From Planctomycetota bacterium (GTDB lineage Bacteria > Planctomycetota > UBA8108), in assembly GCA_016928605.1 (NCBI GenBank), contig JAFGKN010000104.1, positions 1-6,847 of the forward strand: a DNA stretch of 6,847 bases, given 5' to 3'. How positions within the stretch are numbered: position 1 is the stretch's first letter; every line of letters begins with the position of its first letter. A model generated the notes under the pieces. That model made no database searches. It was not told the DNA's origin and saw only the letters and a list, made by a program, of their open reading frames with translations. Of this stretch, positions 1 to 6,603 are shown piece by piece. The translations under genes were made by a program, and so were the position numbers.

Positions 1-719
1 CGGAGGACGGTCCTGTCCTCCCTCTCGTACTGGGTCGAGGCCACGCGCTTCAGCTCGTAGAACTTGCCCGGCTTGTCGGGCTCCCAGTAGACCATCTTCT
101 CCTCGTCGGCTGAATCGATCCAGAAGTCGACCTGGAGGTTCTCGTCCTTGTAGTAGCGCTCCCGCACCTTGAGCAGGATCTCCTGGCCGGGCTGGACCGT
201 CCTGCGGGCGGCGGAGGTGGGGAAGCGGCGCGTGCTGGTGATGGAGCGCCCGGGGCGTATGGCGGTCTGAGGGCGGCCGGGCACGCTGGACGTCCTCGTC
301 TCGGGCGCCTTCCGCCGCAGCTTGACGCGGCTGTCGAGCGGACTGTCCCGGAAGTTGAGGAGCCAGACATACTCCCAGTTCTCCGCGAGGGGACCGCCTT
401 CCCGGACCTCCTCGGACTCGACCTCTCCCTCGGTTGCGTCCTCCGCCGCAGCGGTCTGCAGCGGATCGATGACGGTTGGCTTCTGCGGCTCGAGGTACGG
501 CGCGATGCTGGCCATCCGCGCCGCCGTCGACCCTCTCGCGGCCGCCCGGTCATCCGCCTTCGGCTCGAACTCGCCGGGCGCCCGGATCGTCACACCGCTC
601 CAGCCCGTGCTCTCGGTCGGCTTCCAGACGCTGCGCACGTAGTGGACCACGAGGATGGCGGCGAGGCCGAGGTTGGCCAGGATCATCCCGATTCTCAGGT
701 GCGTGACGGAGACTTTCAT
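1..719 (-). CDS. Single-pass membrane protein, secretion-cluster associated (partial; possibly GspC/PilP-like)
   Basis: This gene is open from an ATG at 719 to the left edge with no in-frame stop, giving 239 complete codons; the C-terminus lies outside the window. Residues 1-8 are short and polar. A hydrophobic segment at about 9-28 (LRIGMILANLGLAAILVVHY) should be an inner-membrane anchor, leaving the rest in the periplasm. Residues 35-110 are low-complexity and rich in Ala, Glu and Pro, like a linker. From about 111 a beta-rich domain begins (ENWEYVWLLNFRDSPLDSRVKLRR), interrupted by a basic Ser/Thr/Arg stretch at 138-173, and continues through RTVQPGQEILLKVRERYY to YWEPDKPGKFYELKRV. The ATG follows the gspK stop by one base (TGA-G-ATG), and an AAGGAG lies 13 bases upstream (733-738), so coupled translation is likely. 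The anchor-linker-domain plan resembles GspC or PilP, but I recognise no diagnostic motif. It does not look like GspL, the usual gene after gspK. The reading frame is secure; the family is not. Confidence 0.75.
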   Translation of the reverse strand, partial: MKVSVTHLRIGMILANLGLAAILVVHYVRSVWKPTESTGWSGVTIRAPGEFEPKADDRAAARGSTAARMASIAPYLEPQKPTVIDPLQTAAAEDATEGEVESEEVREGGPLAENWEYVWLLNFRDSPLDSRVKLRRKAPETRTSSVPGRPQTAIRPGRSITSTRRFPTSAARRTVQPGQEILLKVRERYYKDENLQVDFWIDSADEEKMVYWEPDKPGKFYELKRVASTQYEREDRTVL

Positions 720-720
720 C

Positions 721-2754
721 TCACTTCTGAAGCTCCTTCCAGAGGACGACCTCGATCCGCCGGTTCTGCGTGTCCCGCTTCAGGACGAGGTAGCTCGTCT
801 TGATCACAGGGCTCTCCTTGGTGCGCGCCTTCAACTCGACGGTGAAGTACGTGCCGCCGAAGACCGCGAGCGGGGTGTAGTCGTTGATGGCCCTCTGCAG
901 CAGCGGGCCCTGCTCCACGCTCACGCGCTCGACCTGGGTGTCGCTGTTCAGGCGGTCGTCCGGCCCGCCATCCACGCCGTCGATGAGCTCGAGCTGCCGG
1001 AGGTTCGTGAAGTAGTTGGTCTCGAGGTCCGCGTACGTCGAGACCTGCCCCTGCATGCTCATGAGGTCGTAATCGTCCAGTCCGTACAGATCCTCGTCCG
1101 CGGCGAGCTCCTCCTCCGTGGGCAGGGTGCGCCTCGGCTGCCCGAGGTCCGGCGTCGTCGCGACGCGTTCCACGCCCTCCTCCTCGCCTTCCACGAACTC
1201 CTGGAAACGGTGGCGGTAGTCGTTGATCATCACGGCCACGAAGTTCGCCTCTCCCTCCACCCCTTCCGACAGGGAGGGCAGGAGGCCGTAGAGCACCGGC
1301 ACGCTCGCCGTGTTGATGTTGATCTTGCCCGAGGAGAACGCGGTGAAGATATCCTTGAGCCCGATCGGCAGCGGCGGCTCGACGACATACTCCTCGCCCG
1401 TCGTCTCGTCGTAATCGACGGTGGGCTCGCTCATGCCGCGCGTGAGCGCGTTGGCGTTGAGAGAGCTGATCCCCGGCAGGGGGAAGTCGAGGAAGGACCC
1501 GAGGCCCGCGAACCTCTCCTTCAGCTCCTCGAGGAGGAGCTGCTCGTCCTCCTTCTGGAGCAGGAGATCGGGATGCGTGTACAGGTACTCGGCGGTCAGG
1601 TCGCCGAACTCGTCGCGGCGCAGCAGGAAGCCGGTGCCGAGATCGAGCTCCTCGCCCATGGCGATCGCCGGCTGGGGGCCGTAGTAGAGCTCGCTGGTCA
1701 CGGTGTAGAGATTGAGGAGCTCGGACTGGTGGTAGATGATGTTCTGGACCGGAGCCTGCCGCCGCGTCAGGACGTAGTCGACGATCTCGGCGGCGATGTC
1801 CGCCGCGCTGTGGGGCTCCTCGTAGAAGAAGCCTCGATCCTCGTTGATGCTGAACAGGGTGTGGATCGCCCGCTCGAGCATCTGCCGGGTGGCCAGGATC
1901 TCCTGCTCCGCCGGCACCTGGAACTCGGCGAGCTCCTTCTCGTCCTCGAGCCCCGGCACCGCGAGCCCCGCCTGCGCGAGCTCCTCGGAGGCGGAGAGAG
2001 CGCCGGAGCCGTCCTGGCCGGCCGCTTCGCCCGTCCCCCTACCGGTGCGGCTGTTCGTGCCCCCGAGCGCTGTCCGGGAGAGGATGCGGCTCCTCAGGTT
2101 GCTCGCGGCCTCCTGCTCGCTGCCCGCCCCGACCACATCGCCGACGAGATCCTCCTCGGAGACATCGGAGAGACCGGCCAGCCCGGTGCCCGACGCCTGC
2201 GCCAGCTGGGCGCGGGCGTACTCGAAGAGGCGGTTGAGGTCTATGCACGCCTCGTTGTTGACGAGCTGGACCTTCACCTCCGTGTCGCCGTAGGTCTGAG
2301 TGGTCGGGTGGAGGAGGTTCTCGAGGATGTAGTCGATCGGCTCGCTCCCTTCTCCGCCGCCGCCGCCGCCCTGAGCCGCGGCGCCGGACATGCCGGGCAC
2401 CTGGATCGGCAGGAAGCCGGAGAGGTCCTGGCTCTGGCGGGCGCCCCCCTGCGCCCCCTGCAAACCGGAGGTCAACGCGGCCCCGCTGCTCGAGCCCTTC
2501 TCCTGGGACTCGGTCAGGTCCTGCTTGTAGTCCTCCAGAAGCAACACCATGGCATACTGGCTTGCGGAAAACTGCGCGTCGAGAGAGGCGCTCTCCCCCT
2601 GGCGCACCTGCGCGATCTTCTTCTCCATCGAGGTCCCGTACTGGAGGTGGTACACCACCAGATAGAGGATGACGAAGACCACCATCACGACCATCAGGGC
2701 GATTCCCCGCCGGTCGTCCGGAAAAGCGCTGGGGTGGCTCGATGGAGAGTGCAT
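721..2754 (-). CDS. gspK: Type II secretion system minor pseudopilin GspK-like protein, enlarged
   Basis: This is a 677-aa GspK-family minor pseudopilin. In T2SS, GspK caps the GspI-GspJ-GspK tip of the inner-membrane pseudopilus. The N-terminus is a class III (prepilin peptidase) signal: a 17-residue basic leader ending DDRRG, then IALMVVMVVFVILYLVVYHL (18-37). There is no Glu at +5, as is usual for GspK. Family marks follow: VNNEACIDLNRLF (165-177), EIVDYV (323-328), the helix-hairpin-helix-like SSGKININTASVPVLYGLLP (474-493), and the C-terminal strand run GGTYFTVELKAR...YLVLKRD (633-661). Typical GspK is about 300-350 aa; the extra length comes from Gly/Ser- and acid-rich segments (about 85-140, 185-275, 520-565). 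I chose ATG 2754 because it puts the signal at the N-terminus. An upstream in-frame ATG at 3126 would bury the signal behind 124 featureless residues. The ribosome site is weak (AAAGAGA next to ATG). Assignment to GspK is good; whether the system is a true T2SS is inferred. Confidence 0.88.
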   Translation of the reverse strand: MHSPSSHPSAFPDDRRGIALMVVMVVFVILYLVVYHLQYGTSMEKKIAQVRQGESASLDAQFSASQYAMVLLLEDYKQDLTESQEKGSSSGAALTSGLQGAQGGARQSQDLSGFLPIQVPGMSGAAAQGGGGGGEGSEPIDYILENLLHPTTQTYGDTEVKVQLVNNEACIDLNRLFEYARAQLAQASGTGLAGLSDVSEEDLVGDVVGAGSEQEAASNLRSRILSRTALGGTNSRTGRGTGEAAGQDGSGALSASEELAQAGLAVPGLEDEKELAEFQVPAEQEILATRQMLERAIHTLFSINEDRGFFYEEPHSAADIAAEIVDYVLTRRQAPVQNIIYHQSELLNLYTVTSELYYGPQPAIAMGEELDLGTGFLLRRDEFGDLTAEYLYTHPDLLLQKEDEQLLLEELKERFAGLGSFLDFPLPGISSLNANALTRGMSEPTVDYDETTGEEYVVEPPLPIGLKDIFTAFSSGKININTASVPVLYGLLPSLSEGVEGEANFVAVMINDYRHRFQEFVEGEEEGVERVATTPDLGQPRRTLPTEEELAADEDLYGLDDYDLMSMQGQVSTYADLETNYFTNLRQLELIDGVDGGPDDRLNSDTQVERVSVEQGPLLQRAINDYTPLAVFGGTYFTVELKARTKESPVIKTSYLVLKRDTQNRRIEVVLWKELQK

Positions 2755-2777
2755 TCTCTTTCGGTTTTCGGCACTGG

Positions 2778-2800
2778 AGGCTCCCGGGTTGGAGCCTTTT
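2778..2800 (+). terminator. Hairpin with T tract (terminator-like on +; leader hairpin of gspK on -)
   Basis: AGGCTCC (2778-2784) and GGAGCCT (2791-2797) form a perfect 7-bp stem around the 6-base loop CGGGTT. A TTTT run starts at 2797, its first T forming the last base pair of the stem. On the plus strand this looks like a short intrinsic terminator that would stop rightward transcription arriving antisense to gspK. On the minus strand the same stem lies in the gspK leader, about 23 bases before its ATG. The T run is short, so termination is uncertain. Confidence 0.35.
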
Positions 2801-2922
2801 CCGCGACCGGCCGGGACGCGGTCGCGCTCGCGCGGTCGACGGCTTCCCGCGCCGCCGTCGATGGGCCGGAGGGACACCGGCGCCCGGATGGATGGCGCGC
2901 GGCCCGCCCTCCGCAGGCTGTT

Positions 2923-2938
2923 TGCAACCCGCATGCCA
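2923..2938 (-). promoter_or_regulatory. Sigma-54 (-24/-12) promoter toward gspK
   Basis: Read on the minus strand, the site is TGGCATG-CGGG-TTGCA (2938 down to 2923). The sigma-54 consensus is TGGCACG-N4-TTGCW, so only one position differs, and that is a tolerated pyrimidine change (C to T). The GG at 2937-2936 and the GC at 2925-2924 are spaced exactly as -25/-24 and -13/-12. The predicted transcription start is near 2912, giving a leader of about 157 bases to the gspK ATG. Sigma-54 promoters need an ATP-dependent enhancer-binding activator; pilin genes of several bacteria are controlled this way by PilR. Use in this organism is inferred. Confidence 0.6.
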
Positions 2939-2985
2939 CGGGAGGCGGCCCGCGTCGGGTCTCGCTCCTCGGTCTCCGCTGCGAA

Positions 2986-3011
2986 TCGCGCGCCGGCATC
3001 CGGGCGCGCGA
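2986..3011. promoter_or_regulatory. Inverted repeat, candidate activator site upstream of the sigma-54 promoter
   Basis: TCGCGCGCC (2986-2994) and GGCGCGCGA (3003-3011) are a perfect 9-bp inverted repeat separated by 8 bases. Its centre lies about 86 bases upstream of the predicted sigma-54 start at 2912, within the range where enhancer-binding proteins often bind. Alternating CG tracts arise easily in DNA of this composition, so this could be chance. Confidence 0.3.
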
Positions 3012-3103
3012 GCGGATCAGCTGCCGCAGCCCGCGTCTCTGGTCCTCCTGCGCCATCGTTCAGCGCGGTCGGCCGCATCCGCGGGCATACGCACTTGATG
3101 TAC

Positions 3104-3130
3104 ATTTTAACGGTACCCGCCGGCATTCAA
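3104..3130 (-). promoter_or_regulatory. Weak sigma-70-like promoter candidate toward gspK in an AT-rich island
   Basis: On the minus strand TTGAAT (3130-3125) is followed after 15 bases by TAAAAT (3109-3104). The -10 matches the consensus at five of six positions and the -35 at four; the spacing is shorter than the optimal 17. This is the only clearly AT-rich patch in the intergenic region. A transcript from here would have a leader of more than 300 bases. It could instead be a bend or protein-binding site for the sigma-54 promoter. Confidence 0.22.
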
Positions 3131-3244
3131 AGCTTTCCTCGCCGTTTCTCGCCCCGGCTCACGCCGATCCGGAGGACCGGCGCGATCCCGTTCGCCAGCG
3201 GCGCGAGGCCGGGCGTGTATCCCGTGTTGCGAAACCATGCACGG

Positions 3245-3268
3245 CGCCGGCCGGACTCCCGGCCGGCG
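3245..3268. repeat. Strong GC hairpin upstream of nadB
   Basis: CGCCGGCCGG (3245-3254) and CCGGCCGGCG (3259-3268) form a perfect 10-bp stem with a 4-base loop (ACTC). It lies about 115 bases before the nadB ATG. No run of T follows on either strand, so it is not a standard intrinsic terminator. It could be a 5' leader structure of nadB or a dyad binding site; its role is unknown. Confidence 0.4.
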
Positions 3269-3383
3269 GGTTGCCTTTCCGGTCCCGAGCGGTCAAGCTC
3301 TGGGGTGAAGCTCCCGGACGATCCGCGGCTCGCGGCGGCTCGGAGCGGCCGCCCCGGCGGTCCACCTCGATAGAACAGAATCC

Positions 3384-5045
3384 ATGCAGCCAGACCTTCC
3401 CGAGCTGAAGCGGCGCTACCTCGCGACGTTTCGGTTCTCCCGCATCCCCCATCGCTTCTCCGACGTGCTGATCCTCGGCGGAGGGGTCGCCGGGCTCTCG
3501 GCAGCGCTCGCGGCCGCCGCATCGGGGGCCACCGAGGTACTCCTCGTCTCCAAGGATGCCCCTGACGAGTCGGCGACGCGCTGGGCCCAGGGCGGAGTCG
3601 CGGCGGTCCTCAGCCCGGAGCAGACGGAGGACTCCGTCGAGAAGCACATCCAGGACTCCCTCGAGGCCGCGGCCGGCCTGGCGGACGAAGAGGCGGTGAG
3701 AATCACGGTGACCGAGGGCGTCGAGAGGGTCCGGGAGCTCATCCAGCTCGGAGCGGAGTTCGACCGCGACGGCGCCGGCAATCTCCACTTCACGCGCGAG
3801 GGAGGGCACTCGGCGCCGCGCATCCTCCACCGCGGCGACATGACCGGCAAGGAGGTGGCGAGGACCCTGCTCGCGGCGGTGAGGGAACGCAGCCAGATCC
3901 ACGCGCTCTTCGACACGTTCGCGGTCGATCTCATCACCGAGGACGGCGCCTGCCGCGGAGCGCTCCTCTCGAGGCCGGATGGCGATCTGGAGGCGGTCTG
4001 GGCGAAGACGACCATCCTCGCGACGGGAGGGGCGGGACGGCTCTACCGCGAGACGACCAACCCTCCGGTCGCGACCGGCGACGGGCTCGGCATGGCGCTG
4101 CGGGCCGGAGCCCAGCTCGAGGACCTGGAGTTCATCCAGTTCCATCCGACGACGCTCTACGTGGCGGGCGCGGAGCGGTTCCTCATCACGGAGGCGGCTC
4201 GAGGAGAGGGAGGCGTCCTGCGGGACTCGTCCGGCCGGGCCTTCATGGAGCGATTCCATCCGCTGAAGGACCTCGCGCCGCGCGACATCGTCTCGCGCGC
4301 CATCCTCACCGTGATGCGCGAGCAAGGCGAGAACAAGGTCTGGCTCGATCTCTCGGCCCTCTCGCCGCATCGCATCCGCGCCCGCTTCCCTCACGTGCTC
4401 GAGATGTGCGCCGGCTTTGGCATCGACATCGTCCGGGAGCCGATCCCCGTCCGGCCCAGCGCGCACTACACGATCGGCGGGGTGATGACCGACATCCACG
4501 CCAGGACGAGTCTCGAGGGCCTCCTGGCCGCGGGAGAGGTGGCCTGCACCGGCCTTCACGGCGCGAACCGGCTCGGATCCAACTCGCTCCTGGAGGGCCT
4601 CGTCTTCGGCCATCGCGCGGGCCGGCTCGCGGCCGAGAGAGCGTCTTCGGTTCCCTTGCCTCAGCTGTTCTCCACCTTCGGGAAGGAGACCGAGACCGCG
4701 GGTGCGGCGCAGACCGATTCCCGCCTCGCCGGCGGCGTCAACCTGGACGACCTCTCGAGCAGCCTCAAGAGCATCCTCTGGTACCGGGTGGGCGGAGAGC
4801 GCAACGGCCGCGATCTCGAGTCCGCCCTGACACAGATCAGGTCCTGGATCCCCTACTGCCTGGGAGCACAATTCTCTGTACCGCGGAGCTGGACGCTGCA
4901 GAATATGCTCCAGGCGGCATACCTCATCACGCTGTCGGCCCTGCGGCGGGAGGAGTCCCGCGGAGTCCATTACCGATCCGACTTTCCCCATACCGACGAC
5001 GAGCGATGGAAGAAGCACTCCACGATCTGCCGCGACGACCTCTGA
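3384..5045 (+). CDS. nadB: L-aspartate oxidase
   Basis: This 553-aa flavoprotein oxidises L-aspartate to iminoaspartate, which quinolinate synthase (NadA) turns into quinolinate in de novo NAD synthesis. The FAD-binding segment is DVLILGGGVAGLSAALAAA (27-45). The family block ATRWAQGGVAAVL (64-76) follows, then REGGHSAPRILH (138-149), FIQFHPTTL (250-258), LITEAARGEGGVL (267-279), LAPRDIVSRAI (297-307), SAHYTIGGVMTD (359-370) and GLHGANRLGSNSLLEGLVFG (390-409). H254, R300, H361 and R396 occupy the places of the Escherichia coli substrate-site residues H244, R290, H351 and R386. The C-terminal helical domain ends with the characteristic RREESRGVHYRSDFP (521-535). Length is normal (family about 530-550). 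The start is supported by the RRYLATFRFSRIPHRFSDV lead-in seen in many NadB proteins, although no clear Shine-Dalgarno precedes it. nadA and nadC are not in the window. Confidence 0.97.
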   Translation: MQPDLPELKRRYLATFRFSRIPHRFSDVLILGGGVAGLSAALAAAASGATEVLLVSKDAPDESATRWAQGGVAAVLSPEQTEDSVEKHIQDSLEAAAGLADEEAVRITVTEGVERVRELIQLGAEFDRDGAGNLHFTREGGHSAPRILHRGDMTGKEVARTLLAAVRERSQIHALFDTFAVDLITEDGACRGALLSRPDGDLEAVWAKTTILATGGAGRLYRETTNPPVATGDGLGMALRAGAQLEDLEFIQFHPTTLYVAGAERFLITEAARGEGGVLRDSSGRAFMERFHPLKDLAPRDIVSRAILTVMREQGENKVWLDLSALSPHRIRARFPHVLEMCAGFGIDIVREPIPVRPSAHYTIGGVMTDIHARTSLEGLLAAGEVACTGLHGANRLGSNSLLEGLVFGHRAGRLAAERASSVPLPQLFSTFGKETETAGAAQTDSRLAGGVNLDDLSSSLKSILWYRVGGERNGRDLESALTQIRSWIPYCLGAQFSVPRSWTLQNMLQAAYLITLSALRREESRGVHYRSDFPHTDDERWKKHSTICRDDL

Positions 5046-5047
5046 GA

Positions 5048-5065
5048 GCCGCCGGGAGAGGCGGC
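5048..5065 (+). other. Hairpin just after the nadB stop
   Basis: GCCGCC (5048-5053) and GGCGGC (5060-5065) pair perfectly around a 6-base loop (GGGAGA), starting three bases after the nadB stop codon. No T run follows. It may protect the nadB 3' end or slow polymerase between nadB and hflX; it is not a convincing terminator, so co-transcription remains possible. Confidence 0.3.
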
Positions 5066-5127
5066 GAAGCCGTGCCCGGAGCGCTGAGAGATCCTGTCGA
5101 TGGCGGCGCGGCGGTTGGTGGCGGCTC

Positions 5128-6522
5128 ATGATTCCGGACGACGAGCAGCTCCAGACGGGCAGGCAGACCGCCGTCGTCGTCAAGGCCCTTCGCGAGGAGG
5201 ACCGCAGCCGCGAGGATCCGCTCTCGGAGATCGTCTCGCTGGCGGACACCGCCGGGCTGGAGGTCGTCGGCCGCTGCCACCAGCGGCTCGCGCGTCCCCA
5301 CCCCGGGACCTACTTCGGCAAGGGGAAGGTGCACGAGGCGGCGCACCTCGCGGCCGAGATCGACGCGGACTTCATCATCGCCGACAACGACCTGACTCCG
5401 GCGCAGGAGCGCAACCTCGAGAAGATCACCGGCCGGACGGTCCTCGACCGGAGCGAGGTGATCATGGACATCTTCGCCCAGCATGCGAAGACCCGGCAGG
5501 CCAAGCTGCAGGTCGAGCTGGCCCAGCTCCGCTACAGCCTGCCGCGGCTGAAGCGGCTCTGGACGCACCTCTCGCGGTACGAGGGAGGGATCGGCATGCG
5601 CGGCCCGGGCGAGACGCAGCTCGAGACGGACAAGCGGCTGATCGCCCGGCGCATCCAGAAGCTCGTTCGCCAGCTCAAGGAGATCGAGCGCCAGAAGGAG
5701 TCAGCCCTTCTGCGCCGGCAGAACGAGTTCGTCGTCGCGCTCGTCGGCTACACCAACGCCGGCAAGTCGACGCTGCTCAACGCGCTGACCGCGTCCAGCG
5801 AGCTCGTGGAAGACAAGCTCTTCGCGACGCTCGACACGCGGGTGCGCCGCTGGAGCCTCACCCCCAGCCGCTACGTGCTCCTCACCGACACCGTCGGCTT
5901 CATCCGGGATCTCCCCCACCACCTGGTCGCCAGCTTCCACGCCACGCTCGCCGAGACGACGCGCGCGGACCTCCTCTTCCACGTGGTCGACGCCAGCGCG
6001 AGGGATGCGCCGTGGCAGATCCGCACCGTCCAGAGAGTGCTGAAGCAGCTCGAGATCGGCGGCCGCCCCACCTGGCTGCTCCTCAACAAGTGGGACGCCG
6101 TGCCTCCGGAGAGATTGATCGAGGCGCGCCATCTCCCCTTCGTCGAGGATCGCGATCGCGGCGACGCCGACCGGCGGCTCCCGGCGTCGGGCGGAAGCGC
6201 GCCGCCGTGCTTCCTGATCTCCGGGCGGAGCGGCGAGGGTCTCGAGGAGCTGGGGCGGGGGCTGCTCGAGGACCTCGAGAGGCGCGACCTGAGCCTCGAG
6301 CTCGCCGTGCCCCACCGGCGGGGCGACGTCCTCTCCTACCTGAGGGAGAACGCCAGGATCGACGCGGCGGAGTATCTCGCCGACGCGGTGCGCGTCCGGC
6401 TCCGGATCTCGCCGGCGCGCGAGGCCCGGCTGCGCCATCTCTTCCCCGAGGGATTCCCCGCCCCCGCGCGAGTCGATGCCGACGGGCTGCACGGCTCACC
6501 CCCCGGCGATGGCGAGCCGTGA
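5128..6522 (+). CDS. hflX: Ribosome-associated GTPase HflX
   Basis: This 464-aa HflX/Obg-family GTPase acts in the cytosol; family members bind the 50S subunit and can split stalled or stress-inactivated ribosomes. The N-terminal HflX domain covers about 33-122 (PHPGTYFGKGKVHEA, FIIADNDLTPAQERNLE, VLDRSEVIMDIFAQHA). A coiled-coil middle segment follows (about 123-195) with the hallmark YEGGIGMRGPGETQLETDKR at 151-170. The G domain has G1 GYTNAGKS (207-214), a G2 region FATLDTRVRR (232-241), G3 DTVGFI (254-259), G4 NKWD (320-323) and a G5-like ISGRSGEG (364-371). A charged, Gly/Pro-rich insertion of about 20 residues (339-360) separates G4 from G5. The C-terminal domain runs from 396 to about 442, then a short Pro/Gly-rich tail. 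GGTGG six bases before ATG is a usable Shine-Dalgarno. It lies 82 bases after nadB and may share its transcript. Confidence 0.96.
   Translation: MIPDDEQLQTGRQTAVVVKALREEDRSREDPLSEIVSLADTAGLEVVGRCHQRLARPHPGTYFGKGKVHEAAHLAAEIDADFIIADNDLTPAQERNLEKITGRTVLDRSEVIMDIFAQHAKTRQAKLQVELAQLRYSLPRLKRLWTHLSRYEGGIGMRGPGETQLETDKRLIARRIQKLVRQLKEIERQKESALLRRQNEFVVALVGYTNAGKSTLLNALTASSELVEDKLFATLDTRVRRWSLTPSRYVLLTDTVGFIRDLPHHLVASFHATLAETTRADLLFHVVDASARDAPWQIRTVQRVLKQLEIGGRPTWLLLNKWDAVPPERLIEARHLPFVEDRDRGDADRRLPASGGSAPPCFLISGRSGEGLEELGRGLLEDLERRDLSLELAVPHRRGDVLSYLRENARIDAAEYLADAVRVRLRISPAREARLRHLFPEGFPAPARVDADGLHGSPPGDGEP
6490..6521 (+). terminator. Hairpin overlapping the hflX stop codon
   Basis: CACGGCTC (6490-6497) and GAGCCGTG (6514-6521) form a perfect 8-bp stem, extended by two more pairs (CC/GG) past one mismatch, with a loop of about 10 bases. 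The right arm includes the first two bases of the hflX TGA. No T tract follows, so it is at best an atypical terminator or a 3'-end stabilising structure. Confidence 0.35.
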
Positions 6523-6603
6523 CCGCGATCTCGCTGCCCGCGGGGGCGCGAGAGTCAGCTGGAGAGGTCCGGAGGGGTGAAGACGCGGGGACGCCGCGGC
6601 GGA

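Larger units (their letters stand above)
2755..3383. other. Divergent intergenic region between gspK and nadB
   Basis: These 629 bases separate gspK (leftward) from nadB (rightward). I see no credible gene: open frames on both strands have Arg/Pro/Gly-rich translations without domains and are what high GC produces. The region holds a sigma-54 type promoter toward gspK, an inverted repeat upstream of it, a short AT-rich island (about 3098-3135) and several GC hairpins, listed separately. I could not find a convincing promoter for nadB. Confidence 0.75.

Noticed and set aside
2755..3126. N-terminal extension of GspK to an ATG at 3126
   Set aside because: It would add 124 residues of Arg/Ala/Pro-rich sequence before a prepilin-peptidase signal that must be near the N-terminus, and it would overlap the predicted sigma-54 promoter.
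3225..3243. Second small hairpin (CCGTG/CACGG) next to the strong stem at 3245
   Set aside because: Only five pairs with a long loop; expected by chance in this composition.
2669..3373. Small genes inside the gspK-nadB intergenic region on either strand
   Set aside because: Several frames of 70-230 codons are open, but they overlap each other, have Arg/Pro/Ser-rich products, no ribosome site and no recognisable feature.
3348..3383. nadB promoter with TAGAAC (3371-3376) as a -10
   Set aside because: There is no acceptable -35 at the right distance, only GC-rich sequence, and the -10 would almost touch the start codon.
655..3408. A 917-codon open frame on the plus strand opposite gspK
   Set aside because: It is antisense to a well-supported GspK gene. 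Its translation is a repetitive Leu/Arg/Glu/Val mix that mirrors G/C third positions and has no recognisable domain.
3159..5249. A 696-codon open frame on the minus strand opposite nadB
   Set aside because: nadB matches its family along its full length. The antisense product is Arg/Glu/Leu-rich low complexity typical of shadow frames at high GC.
5701..6492. Minus-strand open frames opposite hflX
   Set aside because: They lack motifs and are explained by the strong codon bias of hflX on the other strand.
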